Assembly (NCBI RefSeq): GCF_030733845.1
Contig: NZ_CP132311.1
Span: 3,900,869-3,964,868, forward strand
Length of the DNA stretch: 64,000 bases
From: Shinella zoogloeoides
GTDB taxonomy: Bacteria > Pseudomonadota > Alphaproteobacteria > Rhizobiales > Rhizobiaceae
Direction of reading: 5' to 3'
How positions within the stretch are numbered: the stretch's first letter is position 1; every line of letters starts with the position of its first letter. Below the pieces are notes generated by a model. That model searched no databases. It saw only the letters and a list, made by a program, of their open reading frames with translations, and was not told the DNA's origin. Positions 17,218 to 25,817 of the stretch are shown here, piece by piece. The translations under genes and the position numbers were made by a program.

Positions 17218-18780
17218 TCATTCCCACTCGATCGTGCCCGGCGGCTTCGACGTCACGTCGTAGACGACGCGGTTGATGCCGCGCACTTCGTTGATGATGC
17301 GGGTGGCGGCGCGGCCGAGGAAGTTCATGTCGTAGTGGTAGAAATCGGCCGTCATGCCGTCGACGGAGGTGACGGCACGCAGCGCACAGACGAATTCGTA
17401 GGTGCGCCCGTCGCCCATGACGCCGACGGTCTGGACCGGCAGCAGCACGGCGAAGGCCTGCCAGATCTTGTCGTAGAGGCCGGCCTTGCGGATCTCGTCG
17501 AGATAGATCGCGTCGGCCTCGCGCAGGATCTCCAGCTTGTCGCGGGTGATGCCGCCCGGGCAGCGGATGGCAAGGCCCGGGCCCGGGAAGGGGTGGCGGC
17601 CGATGAAACTGTCCGGCAGGCCGAGTTCGCGGCCGAGCACGCGCACTTCGTCCTTGAAGAGCTCGCGCAGCGGCTCGACGAGCTTCATGTTCATACGCTC
17701 GGGCAGGCCGCCGACATTGTGGTGCGACTTGATCGTCACAGAGGGGCCGCCGGTGAAGGAGACGCTTTCGATGACATCGGGATAGAGCGTGCCCTGGGCG
17801 AGGAATTCCGCGCCGCCGAGCTTCTTGGCCTCATCCTCGAAAACCTCGATGAACAGGCGGCCGATGATCTTGCGCTTGGTTTCCGGGTCCGAAACGCCTT
17901 CCAGCTCGCCGACGAAGCGGTCGACGGCATCGACATGGATGAGATGCAGGTTGTAGTGCTCGCGGAACATGGCGACGACGTCGGCCGCCTCGTTCTTGCG
18001 CATCAGGCCGTGGTCGACGAGGATGCAGGTGAGCTGCGCGCCGACCGCCTCATGGATGAGGAGGGCCGCGACGGAACTGTCCACGCCGCCCGAAAGGGCG
18101 CAGATGACGCGCTTGTCGCCAACCTGCTCGCGGATGGCTTCCACGGCGCGGGCGCGGTAGGCGGACATCGACCAGTCGCCCTTGATGCCGGCGATCTTGT
18201 GCACGAAATTGGACAACAGCTTGGCGCCGTCGGGGGTGTGCACCACCTCCGGATGGAACATGGTCGTGTAGTAGCGCTTCGCCTCGTTGACGCAGATGGC
18301 GAAGGGGGCGTTTTCGGAAACGCCGATGATTTCGAAGCCTTCGGGGGCGACGGTGACGCGGTCGCCGTGGCTCATCCAGACCGGGTATTTGTTGCCGACC
18401 TGCCAGAAGCCCTCGAAGAGCGGGCTCTCTTTCAGAATTTCCACATCGGCGCGGCCAAATTCGCGGGCATGGCCGCCCTCGACGGTGCCGCCGAGCTGGG
18501 TGGCGAGCGTCTGCTGGCCGTAGCAGATGCCGAGGATCGGCAGGCCGGAATCGAAGACGACCTGCGGCGCGCGGGGGCTGCCCTGGTCGAGAACCGAGGC
18601 GGGGCCGCCGGAGAAGATGATCGCCTTCGGCTGCATGCGGTGGAAGGCTTCTTCCGCCGACTGGAAGGGGATGATCTCGCAATAGACGCCTGCTTCGCGC
18701 ACGCGCCGCCCGATGAGCTGGGTCACCTGGCTGCCGAAATCGATGATGAGAACGCTGTCGGGATGAGCTGTCTGGGTCAT
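17218..18780 (-). CDS. guaA: GMP synthase (glutamine-hydrolysing)
   Basis: A 520-residue two-domain enzyme making GMP from XMP, ATP and glutamine. The class I amidotransferase domain has its nucleophile Cys86 in LGICYGQQ with His176/Glu178 in FHPEVV. The ATP pyrophosphatase P-loop SGGVDSS is at about 230-236, and the C-terminal dimerisation domain ends in GTIEWE. Length is standard. It ends in a clear terminator. Only 53 bp separate it from the nucleosidase gene upstream, so it may be part of a longer transcript. Confidence 0.97.
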   Translation of the reverse strand: MTQTAHPDSVLIIDFGSQVTQLIGRRVREAGVYCEIIPFQSAEEAFHRMQPKAIIFSGGPASVLDQGSPRAPQVVFDSGLPILGICYGQQTLATQLGGTVEGGHAREFGRADVEILKESPLFEGFWQVGNKYPVWMSHGDRVTVAPEGFEIIGVSENAPFAICVNEAKRYYTTMFHPEVVHTPDGAKLLSNFVHKIAGIKGDWSMSAYRARAVEAIREQVGDKRVICALSGGVDSSVAALLIHEAVGAQLTCILVDHGLMRKNEAADVVAMFREHYNLHLIHVDAVDRFVGELEGVSDPETKRKIIGRLFIEVFEDEAKKLGGAEFLAQGTLYPDVIESVSFTGGPSVTIKSHHNVGGLPERMNMKLVEPLRELFKDEVRVLGRELGLPDSFIGRHPFPGPGLAIRCPGGITRDKLEILREADAIYLDEIRKAGLYDKIWQAFAVLLPVQTVGVMGDGRTYEFVCALRAVTSVDGMTADFYHYDMNFLGRAATRIINEVRGINRVVYDVTSKPPGTIEWE

Positions 18781-18833
18781 GGCGAGCCTTTAATGAATAT
18801 CCACGCGCCGCGCAACGGGCAAATGCCGGTTTT

Positions 18834-19478
18834 TCAGCCGCCCCGTACGACCGTTCCGCCGGCGATGGCCGCTTCCAGCGTGTCGACGGCGGCCGAAAGC
18901 CTTTCGTCGATCACATGCAGGTATTCCGTCCAGTCGCCGATATGGGTGAGTTCCGCCTTGCCGTCGGAAATGCCGCGAAGGCCGATGAGCGGGACGCCGA
19001 AGGCCTGGCAGGCGCGCAGGGCTCCATAGGTCTCCATCTCCACCATGTCGGCGTCGATGCCCGCATAGGCGGCGCCCGAGACGATGTTGGCGCCCGTCGA
19101 AAGCCGAGCCTCGGGAATGCCGGGAATGCGGAGGGGGAGCGGCACTTCCGCCGGCAGATCGAGGAAGGGCGTCGCGCCCTTGGTGAAGCCGAGCGGCGAG
19201 GCGTTCATGTCGCGATAGGAGACGGAGGTCGCCTGGTAGACGCCGGTCTGCTCCAGCGTTGCGGAACCCGCCGAGCCGAGCGAGACGACGAAATCCGGCA
19301 GGTTGCCCTCCACCTCCAGATGGCAGAGCGCGAGCGTCAGCTGCACGGCGGCTTCGACCGGGCCGACGCCCGTCATGAAGGGCGTGATGCGGCTCTTCAG
19401 GTGCGGGCCGTATTCGGCATCGGCGGCCATGACGTAGAGGATACGGTGCGTGCCGACGGTCTTCAGGATGACGCTCAT
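18834..19478 (-). CDS. mtnN: 5'-methylthioadenosine/S-adenosylhomocysteine nucleosidase
   Basis: A 214-residue phosphorylase-superfamily nucleosidase. The N-terminal ILYVMAADAEYG, FMTGVGPVEAAVQL and the catalytic-region DMVEMETYGALRAC followed by GISDGK match the MTA/SAH nucleosidase family. It would release adenine from MTA or SAH for methionine salvage and methyl-cycle upkeep. Its ATG overlaps the stop of the upstream thioesterase gene by 4 bp, so translation is probably coupled. Another nucleoside phosphorylase specificity cannot be excluded. Confidence 0.82.
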   Translation of the reverse strand: MSVILKTVGTHRILYVMAADAEYGPHLKSRITPFMTGVGPVEAAVQLTLALCHLEVEGNLPDFVVSLGSAGSATLEQTGVYQATSVSYRDMNASPLGFTKGATPFLDLPAEVPLPLRIPGIPEARLSTGANIVSGAAYAGIDADMVEMETYGALRACQAFGVPLIGLRGISDGKAELTHIGDWTEYLHVIDERLSAAVDTLEAAIAGGTVVRGG

Positions 19479-19930
19479 TCGGCGATGTCCTCGCGGCCGC
19501 GCACGACCATCATCGTGCCGGTCATGGAGGCGATCAGCTTGGCGGGGCCGTCCGAGATGGCATAGCCGCGCCCGTCGGCGACGATGATGTTGGAGCCGGG
19601 CTTGGTGACCTCGCCGCGAAAGAGGAAGCGCTCGCCGCGCCCCGGCGACATCAGGTTGACCTTGAATTCGATGGTGAGGATGGAGGCGTCCGCGTCGATG
19701 ACGGAATAGGCGGCATAGCCGCAGGCGGTATCGAGCGCGGCGGAGATGACACCGGCATGGAGGAAGCCGTGCTGCTGGGTCAGCTTGTCGTCGAAGGCAA
19801 GCTCGATCTCCACCGTGCCGTGCTCGACGCGGGTCAGTTCGGCGCCGATCAGGCGCATGGCGGCCTGCCGCTCGAAACTCTTGGCGACGCGATCGGCGAA
19901 ACCTGCCGGAGGAAAGCCTGTCATGTGCAT
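19475..19930 (-). CDS. PaaI-family hotdog thioesterase
   Basis: A roughly 151-residue hotdog-fold acyl-CoA thioesterase. The key stretch QQHGFLHAGVISAALDTACG (about residues 50-69) carries the HGG-like and Asp positions used in PaaI/YiiD-type enzymes. Substrate is unknown; phenylacetyl-CoA pathway genes are not near. Two in-frame ATGs (19930 and 19924) compete; the first is chosen without strong Shine-Dalgarno support. It overlaps the nucleosidase gene. Confidence 0.82.
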   Translation of the reverse strand: MHMTGFPPAGFADRVAKSFERQAAMRLIGAELTRVEHGTVEIELAFDDKLTQQHGFLHAGVISAALDTACGYAAYSVIDADASILTIEFKVNLMSPGRGERFLFRGEVTKPGSNIIVADGRGYAISDGPAKLIASMTGTMMVVRGREDIAE

Positions 19931-20019
19931 CCATGCCCGCCGGCATGCCGGCCCCGAAGTGAAGTCCGCCGAGGTTTGCACGGCGCATGCTGCGCTGCAA
20001 GCGTGTACGTGGATATCCC

Positions 20020-20475
20020 TCAGTTCAGGGCGAGAATAGCTCCGTTGAGCGCCGTCGCGAAGGCGACCCAGGCGAGGTAGGGCAGGAAGAGCAGCGCCGC
20101 CGTGTGGTCCTGACGCCAGGAGACCAGAATGAAGCCGGCGACAGCGACGAGAAGGCCGAGGATGATCATCATCGCGGACATCGGGTCCTGAAGGCCGAAA
20201 AAGGCGGGCGACCAGGCGAAGTTGAAGACGAGCTGGGCAAACCACAGCCGCATCGCCATGGAGCGGCGAAGCGTCAGCCAGGTGCGGGCGCCGACGACGC
20301 CGATGATGATGTAGAGGATGCTCCACACCGGCGCGAAGACCCAGTTCGGCGGGTTGAACCAGGGTTTTGCGAGCGACTGGTACCAGTCGCCGGGCATGTT
20401 GTTGGCGCCGATCAGGAGGCCGCCGCCGAGAACGAGGATGATGAAAGCGAGATAGACGAGGGGCTTGTTGCTCAT
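20020..20475 (-). CDS. tspO: TspO/MBR family tryptophan-rich sensory protein
   Basis: A 151-residue membrane protein with five hydrophobic helices and the family stretch KPWFNPPNWVFAPVWSILY at about residues 37-55. TspO binds porphyrins and cholesterol-like ligands and affects tetrapyrrole export or stress responses. It is in a run of small minus-strand genes, 89 bp upstream of the thioesterase. Length and motif are normal for bacterial TspO. Confidence 0.93.
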   Translation of the reverse strand: MSNKPLVYLAFIILVLGGGLLIGANNMPGDWYQSLAKPWFNPPNWVFAPVWSILYIIIGVVGARTWLTLRRSMAMRLWFAQLVFNFAWSPAFFGLQDPMSAMMIILGLLVAVAGFILVSWRQDHTAALLFLPYLAWVAFATALNGAILALN

Positions 20476-20516
20476 GCCTGCGCAAGTAGCGCGCGTAGCG
20501 CGCCTGTCCAGTGGCG

Positions 20517-21620
20517 TCAGCGGCGTGGCATCAGGCTGGCGACGTGCTGGTCCCAGGCGACATCCTCGCGCCGCCCGGCAAAGCGCCCGTCATAGGAAGA
20601 GACGGCGAAGCCGTGCGGCGCGGCGGCGATGCCGGCGGCATCCGCGATGCTTTCTTCCCTGAGAACGCGGCCGGATCCGGCATCGAGCACGATGAAGCGC
20701 CCGCCGTTCGGTGAGGTCAGGCCGACGAGCCCCTCGCGCCGGTTGACGGCGATGGCGCCGACATAGTTGGCAAGGCCGATCGTGGTCTCCTCCGGCAGGG
20801 AGAGGAAGGTAAGGTCTTCGCCCTTGCCGAAATGGCCGACGAGCGGCGGCAGGTCGTTGCGCGGGCCTTCGTACTGGCAGGCGAACCAGACGCGGCCCTT
20901 GTCGTCGAGGTCGATATGGCGGGTGGAAAGCTGGCGCAGTGTTTCGGGCAGCGTGTGACGCTCGACGAGCGCGCCCGTCGCCGCATCGATGAGGGCGAGC
21001 GAGGGTTCCATATGGTCGAGGTTGAGCTTGGTGCGGCCGAAATCCGGGTGGGTCTCGATGCCGCCATTGGCGGCGATCAGCAGGTGTCCGTCGTCGCTGA
21101 CGGAAAGATCGTGCGTGCCGATGCCGTAGGTGGAATATTCGCCGATGCGGCGGTAGCGGTCCCTGGCGTCGTAAAGGCCGATCATGCCGCGTTTGGCGTC
21201 GAAATCGTTCTCGCTGGCATAGAGCAGGCTTCCGTCCGGCGAGAAGCAGCCATGGCCGAAGAAATGCCGGTCCTCGGCGGCGGCGATGGTGACGGGTTCC
21301 GTCCGGCCCGTCCGGTCGATCGCCAGCGCGAAGGTGCCGGGCCGCCTTGCGAAGGCGACGAGATGACCGGTGACGGGCGAGAAGGCCATACCATGGCTGC
21401 GGGCGGGCAGGGGCGTGCGGTCGAGCACGGTGCCGTCCTCCGCAAGCGTCGCAATGCCGAAGCTGCCGTCGCGGTCCCTATAGCCGGAGGCGAAGACGGC
21501 ATCCGTGCGGGAAAGCGCGAAGGCTTGGCCGGCGCCGAGCGACGCGATCCAGGCCGCGCCCGCCATGCGCAGGAAGGCGCGCCGGTCGAGAAGCGCGCTA
21601 TGGCCGGCCCCGCCCGTCAT
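20517..21620 (-). CDS. DUF1513 Tat-exported beta-propeller-like protein
   Basis: A 367-residue protein with a twin-arginine signal (DRRAFLRMAGAAW, residues about 12-24, then AGQAFA) and repeated beta-blade-like segments (SPDGSLLYASEND, VSDDGHLLIAANGG). This fits DUF1513, a family with no proven function. Tat export suggests folding or cofactor loading in the cytoplasm before reaching the periplasm. It is the last gene of the imelysin/di-heme operon; its ATG overlaps the preceding stop by one base (TGATG), a sign of translational coupling. Confidence 0.85.
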   Translation of the reverse strand: MTGGAGHSALLDRRAFLRMAGAAWIASLGAGQAFALSRTDAVFASGYRDRDGSFGIATLAEDGTVLDRTPLPARSHGMAFSPVTGHLVAFARRPGTFALAIDRTGRTEPVTIAAAEDRHFFGHGCFSPDGSLLYASENDFDAKRGMIGLYDARDRYRRIGEYSTYGIGTHDLSVSDDGHLLIAANGGIETHPDFGRTKLNLDHMEPSLALIDAATGALVERHTLPETLRQLSTRHIDLDDKGRVWFACQYEGPRNDLPPLVGHFGKGEDLTFLSLPEETTIGLANYVGAIAVNRREGLVGLTSPNGGRFIVLDAGSGRVLREESIADAAGIAAAPHGFAVSSYDGRFAGRREDVAWDQHVASLMPRR

Positions 21621-22747
21621 CAGTCGCCGTCCGCGAAGGAGAAGCCGGCGCCGAGCCCGATCGCGCCGCCATATTCGGCATTGAGCCGTTCGATGAGATC
21701 GCGGGAATTGACGAGCAGGAAGGCGATCTTCTGCTGCTCTTCCGGATCGGAAACGGCCTTTTCGATATCGGGATCGACGGTCGGCGCGATGCGGCGCAAC
21801 TGCTTCAGCACGAAGTCGATATTGCCGTTGATCGAGGCGAAGTCCGGATCGACGAGGCCGGCCATGCCGGATTTGTCGAAAAGCGTCTGCAGGCCTTCGA
21901 TATTGGCGTCGATGGACGTCCACGTATTGCCGGAGCGCCAGAAGACCGCCGATTTCGGCCGGGCGATGCCGCCGTTACGGTAGAAGGTTTCGATCCGCTG
22001 GTCGCGCACCGCCTCGCCGCCATGCACGAGAATGCCGAGCAATGCCGTCATCGCTTCCTTGCCGGTGCGAAAGGCGGGGTTCTGCGGGCCGGGGTGTTTC
22101 CAGTCCTTTTGCACGCCGTCGGGCGCCTCCCAGGCGGCGACGAGCTGGCCCGCTGTGGTGCGGATATGGGTGGCGACGGCCGCGGCGTAGCGGCAGCGGA
22201 AAGTGTCCGGCTCGCTCATCAGCGTTTCGGCGCCGGTACCGTAAAGCGCGAATTCGAGTGCGCCGAACCCCTGGATGGCGACGCTCTTGCCCGCCATCGT
22301 CGCGGCGTCGGCATCGGCCTCGTTCTGCTTTTGCAGCAGCGCCTGCACCTGCTTGAGGCCGGTGCTCTTGCGGTCGGGATAGAACAGGATGCGCTCGAAC
22401 CGGTTGTCGTCGAGCACCGGGCCGATGCGTACGATCTCGATACGGCCCCAGTCGGCGACCGCCTGCCGGAAGGCATCGTCGACATCCTTGCGGGAGGCTT
22501 CGGAAGGCGCCTTGCAGAAGGCGGCCGTCGCCCCGGCGAGCTTGCCGGCAGAAGCCTCGAAGGCGCGGTAGCCGGGGCGGATGACGTCGTCCACGGCGCG
22601 GGCCATCACGGAGAGCGCGGCCTCGCCGGTCAGGTCCGGCGGTACGGGCGTCTCACCCTCCTGCGCCAGCGCCGGCAGGCAGGCCGACAGGACCAGGCCG
22701 GCAAGGAGCGAGGTTAAACGCAGGAAGGGGTGGCGCCGGGTCGACAT
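21620..22747 (-). CDS. Imelysin-family periplasmic protein with altered metal motif
   Basis: A 375-residue imelysin-domain protein with an N-terminal signal (hydrophobic residues about 10-28, cleavage near PALAQE; a Cys at 23 could also be a lipobox). The family GxHxxE metal motif reads GFGALE at about 160-165, so the histidine is replaced by glycine. The rest (FYPDRKSTGL, FALYGTGAETL) fits the iron-regulated imelysin group. It lies between the di-heme oxidoreductase and the DUF1513 gene, with one-base overlaps on both sides. A role in periplasmic iron handling is inferred from family and context. Confidence 0.85.
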   Translation of the reverse strand: MSTRRHPFLRLTSLLAGLVLSACLPALAQEGETPVPPDLTGEAALSVMARAVDDVIRPGYRAFEASAGKLAGATAAFCKAPSEASRKDVDDAFRQAVADWGRIEIVRIGPVLDDNRFERILFYPDRKSTGLKQVQALLQKQNEADADAATMAGKSVAIQGFGALEFALYGTGAETLMSEPDTFRCRYAAAVATHIRTTAGQLVAAWEAPDGVQKDWKHPGPQNPAFRTGKEAMTALLGILVHGGEAVRDQRIETFYRNGGIARPKSAVFWRSGNTWTSIDANIEGLQTLFDKSGMAGLVDPDFASINGNIDFVLKQLRRIAPTVDPDIEKAVSDPEEQQKIAFLLVNSRDLIERLNAEYGGAIGLGAGFSFADGD

Positions 22748-24282
22748 CAGAGGCTCTCCAGGAAGGTGAGAAGGGCGTCGCGGTCCTGTTTCTCCAGCGC
22801 GGCGAAGCGATCGCGCGCCGCCTGTGCCTCGCCGCCGTGCCAGAGGATGGCCTCGGTGAGGTTGCGGGCGCGCCCGTCATGCAGGAAGAACGTATGGCCG
22901 TTGACGGTTTTTGTAAGGCCGATGCCCCAGAGCGGCGGCGTGCGCCACTCCCGGCCATCGGCCACCCCGACCTGCTGCCCGTCGCCAAGGCCTTCGCCCA
23001 TGTCGTGCAGCAGGAAATCGGAATAGGGCCAGATGAGCTGGAAGGCATGGGCCTTGTTGCCGGCATCGCGCCGGGTCACGAATTTCGGTTGATGGCAGGA
23101 AACGCAGCCCGTCTCGTAGAAGACGCGTTTTCCCGCGAGCGTTTCGGGAAAGCTCGCCTTGCGCCGGGCCGGCACGGCAAGGTTCTCCGCATAGAAGGTG
23201 ACGAGGTCCATGACCGGCGGCGGCGCTTCCGCGTCGCCCAGTCGGGCCTGCACGCCGTCCGGGCGGTCGAGGCAGGCCACCTGCGTCGGCATGCAGTCAC
23301 CCTCAGAGAGCGGCACCTCGGGCGTCGAGATGCCGATGTCGAAGGCGAAGGCATCGGCGCTCTGCTGGCGCACGGTGGCCGACTGCGCCTTCCAGCCGAA
23401 CCGGCCGAGTGCCTGCCTGCCGGTCGCCGGGTCGACGGCGATCGCCGCCTTGCCGCTGATGCCGTCGCCATCAGCGTCGTCCGGGTCGGCAAGCGCCAGG
23501 ATGTCCGCCTCGTGGATCGCTTGGACGAGGCCGAGGCCGAGCATCGGCTGCGTGACGCGCGGCGAGAGCGTTGTCGTGGGGTCGAGATCGCCATAGGCGA
23601 GGCCGGCGACGGAATAGGCCGGGCGGCGCAGCATGACGACCTCGCCGCCGGCAAGCGTTACCGGTTCTTCCGTATAGTCGATCACCATGCGGCCCTCGCC
23701 CTTGAGGCCGGGAACGGCGAGATCCTGAAGCTGCCGGCCGTAAACCGGGTCCGGCATGCTCATCTCGCGGAAGCTCTTCAGCGCCGCCGCCTCGGCCGGC
23801 GTCTTCGCGGCGCGGGCAAGGCGCAGGAACATCGACGTGGCGTCAGCGGCATCCTCCGGTGGATGGCCGCGGCCGTCCTTGATGTGGCACGTCTGGCAGG
23901 AGCGCGCATTGTAGAGCGGCCCCAGCCCGTCGGACGCCTGCGTGGAGGAGGGCGAGGACACCCAGAGCTTCTGGAACAGCGCGTTGCCGAGCTTGAAGGT
24001 CTCCTGCTCGGCGAAGGTGATGTTTTCCGAGAAATGGGAGAAGCTGTTGATGTTGATCGAGGCAAGCGAGGTAGCCGCCCCGCCGGACATGGCCTCGTAC
24101 TGTTCCGCCTTGGAAAAATCCGTCGCCAGGGCCGTGACGGCTTCGACGCGTTTTTGATCCTTTTGCGAAAGATCGCCGCGCGCCCGGCCGACCGAATGGG
24201 CATCGGCCAGAACGAAAACGCCTGCCGCGACGGTGAACGCGGCGCAGACCGCGAGCAGGCGACGGGCAGGACGTTTCGTCAT
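22747..24282 (-). CDS. Di-heme oxidoreductase-like c-type cytochrome (DHOR/thiol oxidoreductase family)
   Basis: A 511-residue exported protein with an N-terminal signal/anchor (about residues 8-28) and two heme c motifs: CQTCH at 129-133 and CVSCH at 393-397. This spacing fits the di-heme oxidoreductase-like family found beside imelysins (the irpB partner of irpA in cyanobacteria). It also has a DPDDADGDGISGK stretch near 267-279 that looks like a calcium-binding loop. It probably moves electrons in the periplasm, perhaps reducing iron. It sits between two imelysin genes in a tight operon. Confidence 0.87.
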   Translation of the reverse strand: MTKRPARRLLAVCAAFTVAAGVFVLADAHSVGRARGDLSQKDQKRVEAVTALATDFSKAEQYEAMSGGAATSLASININSFSHFSENITFAEQETFKLGNALFQKLWVSSPSSTQASDGLGPLYNARSCQTCHIKDGRGHPPEDAADATSMFLRLARAAKTPAEAAALKSFREMSMPDPVYGRQLQDLAVPGLKGEGRMVIDYTEEPVTLAGGEVVMLRRPAYSVAGLAYGDLDPTTTLSPRVTQPMLGLGLVQAIHEADILALADPDDADGDGISGKAAIAVDPATGRQALGRFGWKAQSATVRQQSADAFAFDIGISTPEVPLSEGDCMPTQVACLDRPDGVQARLGDAEAPPPVMDLVTFYAENLAVPARRKASFPETLAGKRVFYETGCVSCHQPKFVTRRDAGNKAHAFQLIWPYSDFLLHDMGEGLGDGQQVGVADGREWRTPPLWGIGLTKTVNGHTFFLHDGRARNLTEAILWHGGEAQAARDRFAALEKQDRDALLTFLESL

Positions 24283-24291
24283 TTATGAAAT

Positions 24292-24321
24292 CGGGCCGCG
24301 CTCCGCGGGAGAGGCGGCCCG
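24292..24321. repeat. Nested hairpin between irpA-like imelysin and di-heme gene
   Basis: CGGGCCGC (24292-24299) pairs with GCGGCCCG (24314-24321); the 14-nt loop contains a second small CTCC/GGAG dyad. It fills the 46-bp gap within the operon. There is no T-run on the minus strand, so it looks more like a processing or mRNA-stabilising element than a terminator. Confidence 0.5.
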
Positions 24322-24328
24322 CCTTCTA

Positions 24329-25606
24329 TCATTGGAAGACAGCGTTAGGATTATCCAGGCTGTCGGAACCTTCAAGCTCGATCTTGCCCAGGTCCAGCGA
24401 CCCGATGACGCGTTCGATGGTCTTCGTCTGGTCGATCAGGCTGTCGACGGCGGCCTGGACGACCTTGTTGCCCTCTTCGTTGCCTTCGCCGATCATCTGG
24501 TCATAGGCCTCGCCGCCTTCCGCGCGGTCCACCAGCGCCTTGAAGGCGGCATGGCTGGCGTCGAGCTTGCCCTTCATCTCCGTGTCGAGCGCGGCGTCCT
24601 TTTCCGCGACGAGTTCGGAGAGCGACGGGCCGGTCATCTTCGTGCCGTCAGGACGGGTGTATTCGCCCGTATAGACGGTCTGGATGCCGACGACGTCGTA
24701 GTAGTGCGAGTTGTGCGTGTTGTCGGAGAAGCAATCGTGCTCCTCTTCCGGATCGTGCAGCAAGAGGCCGAGCTTCATGCGCTCGCCGGCCAGTTCGCCA
24801 TAGGAGAGCGAGCCCATGCCGGTCAGCATGGCGGTGATGCCGGCCTTCGGATCGGCGGTCACGTTCTTGGTGGCGTCGCCGTCGGCGGCCCATGCCTTCA
24901 CCATTTCCTCGAGATCGGTGACGAGCAGTGAGGTGGCGGACTTCAGGTAGGCGGCGCGGCGGTCGCAATTGCCGTTGGTGCAATTGGCTGTATCGTAGTC
25001 GCTCGCCTGGCGGTTGCCCGCGCCCTTGCCGGTGCCGTTCAGGTCCTGGCCCCAGAGCAGGAATTCGATGGCGTGGTAGCCGGTGGCGACGTTCGCCTCG
25101 ACCTCGCCCGCCTCGTGCAGTTCCTGCAGAACTGCCGGCGTGATCGTGGTGGCGTCGATCGCCTTGCCGCCGATCTCCAGCTTCGGATTGGCGATGACAT
25201 TGCCGACGAAGAGGGCGTTCTCGTCGCTTTCCGTGCCGTAGCTCGCATCGACATAGTCGATCAGGCCTTCGTCGAGCGGCCAGGCGTTCACCTTGCCTTC
25301 CCAGTCGTCGACGAGCGGATTGCCGAAGCGGTAGGCTTCCGTCTGCTGGTAGGGCACGCGGGACTTCAGCCACGCCTCGCGCGCCGCCTTCAGCGTTTCG
25401 TCGCTCGGCTTGGCGATGAGGGCGTCGACCGCCGCGTCGAGCGCCTTGGCGGCGTCCAGCGAGTCGGAATATTTGGCATGGGCGATCTCGGCATAATGCT
25501 TGACGATCGCCGCCGGATCGGCGGCCGCGTGGGCGGAACCGATGGCAAGGCTTGACGCCGCGGCAGCAAGCGCAAAGGCAGCCGCGCGAAGGAAGGAAGT
25601 GGTCAT
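24329..25606 (-). CDS. Imelysin family protein (IrpA/ICMP-like), iron-related
   Basis: A 425-residue periplasmic protein with a clear signal peptide (residues 1-27, AHA cleavage). It carries an intact GxHxxE motif, GYHAIE at 176-181, followed by FLLWGQDLNGTG, and a CTNGNC pair near residue 205. Imelysins of this kind are iron-regulated (IrpA) or described as insulin-cleaving metalloproteases (ICMP), though peptidase activity is disputed. It is the first gene of a four-gene operon with a di-heme cytochrome, a second imelysin and DUF1513. A 211-bp upstream region holds candidate regulatory sites. Confidence 0.9.
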   Translation of the reverse strand: MTTSFLRAAAFALAAAASSLAIGSAHAAADPAAIVKHYAEIAHAKYSDSLDAAKALDAAVDALIAKPSDETLKAAREAWLKSRVPYQQTEAYRFGNPLVDDWEGKVNAWPLDEGLIDYVDASYGTESDENALFVGNVIANPKLEIGGKAIDATTITPAVLQELHEAGEVEANVATGYHAIEFLLWGQDLNGTGKGAGNRQASDYDTANCTNGNCDRRAAYLKSATSLLVTDLEEMVKAWAADGDATKNVTADPKAGITAMLTGMGSLSYGELAGERMKLGLLLHDPEEEHDCFSDNTHNSHYYDVVGIQTVYTGEYTRPDGTKMTGPSLSELVAEKDAALDTEMKGKLDASHAAFKALVDRAEGGEAYDQMIGEGNEEGNKVVQAAVDSLIDQTKTIERVIGSLDLGKIELEGSDSLDNPNAVFQ

Positions 25607-25767
25607 GACGTCTCCTGGTGTCCTGTTTGGCGTGTCCCCCCGACACCGGACGCCGCAGCCTGCCTGCCGGCAGGTCGCTGCCCGGATGGCCCGGCGGGCC
25701 GCCGGGCTCGGGATTATTCAGGCATTTCTGTCATGGACCAAATAAAAACTGGTGTCAAAGTGTATAG

Positions 25768-25784
25768 TTTAGAACGATTTCAAG
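25768..25784 (-). promoter_or_regulatory. Candidate iron-responsive (ICE-like) operator
   Basis: On the minus strand the site reads CTTGAAA, TCG, TTCTAAA. The right arm equals the Irr/ICE half-site TTCTAAA; the left arm matches TTTAGAA at 4 of 7 positions. It lies about 165 bp before the imelysin start. The region between also contains perfect GC-rich dyads at 25663-25674 and 25689-25707. Weak evidence on its own; offered because the operon looks iron-related. Confidence 0.3.
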
Positions 25785-25817
25785 CTTTTGCCGCGCTTTT
25801 GACTAAGTGCAACAGGA

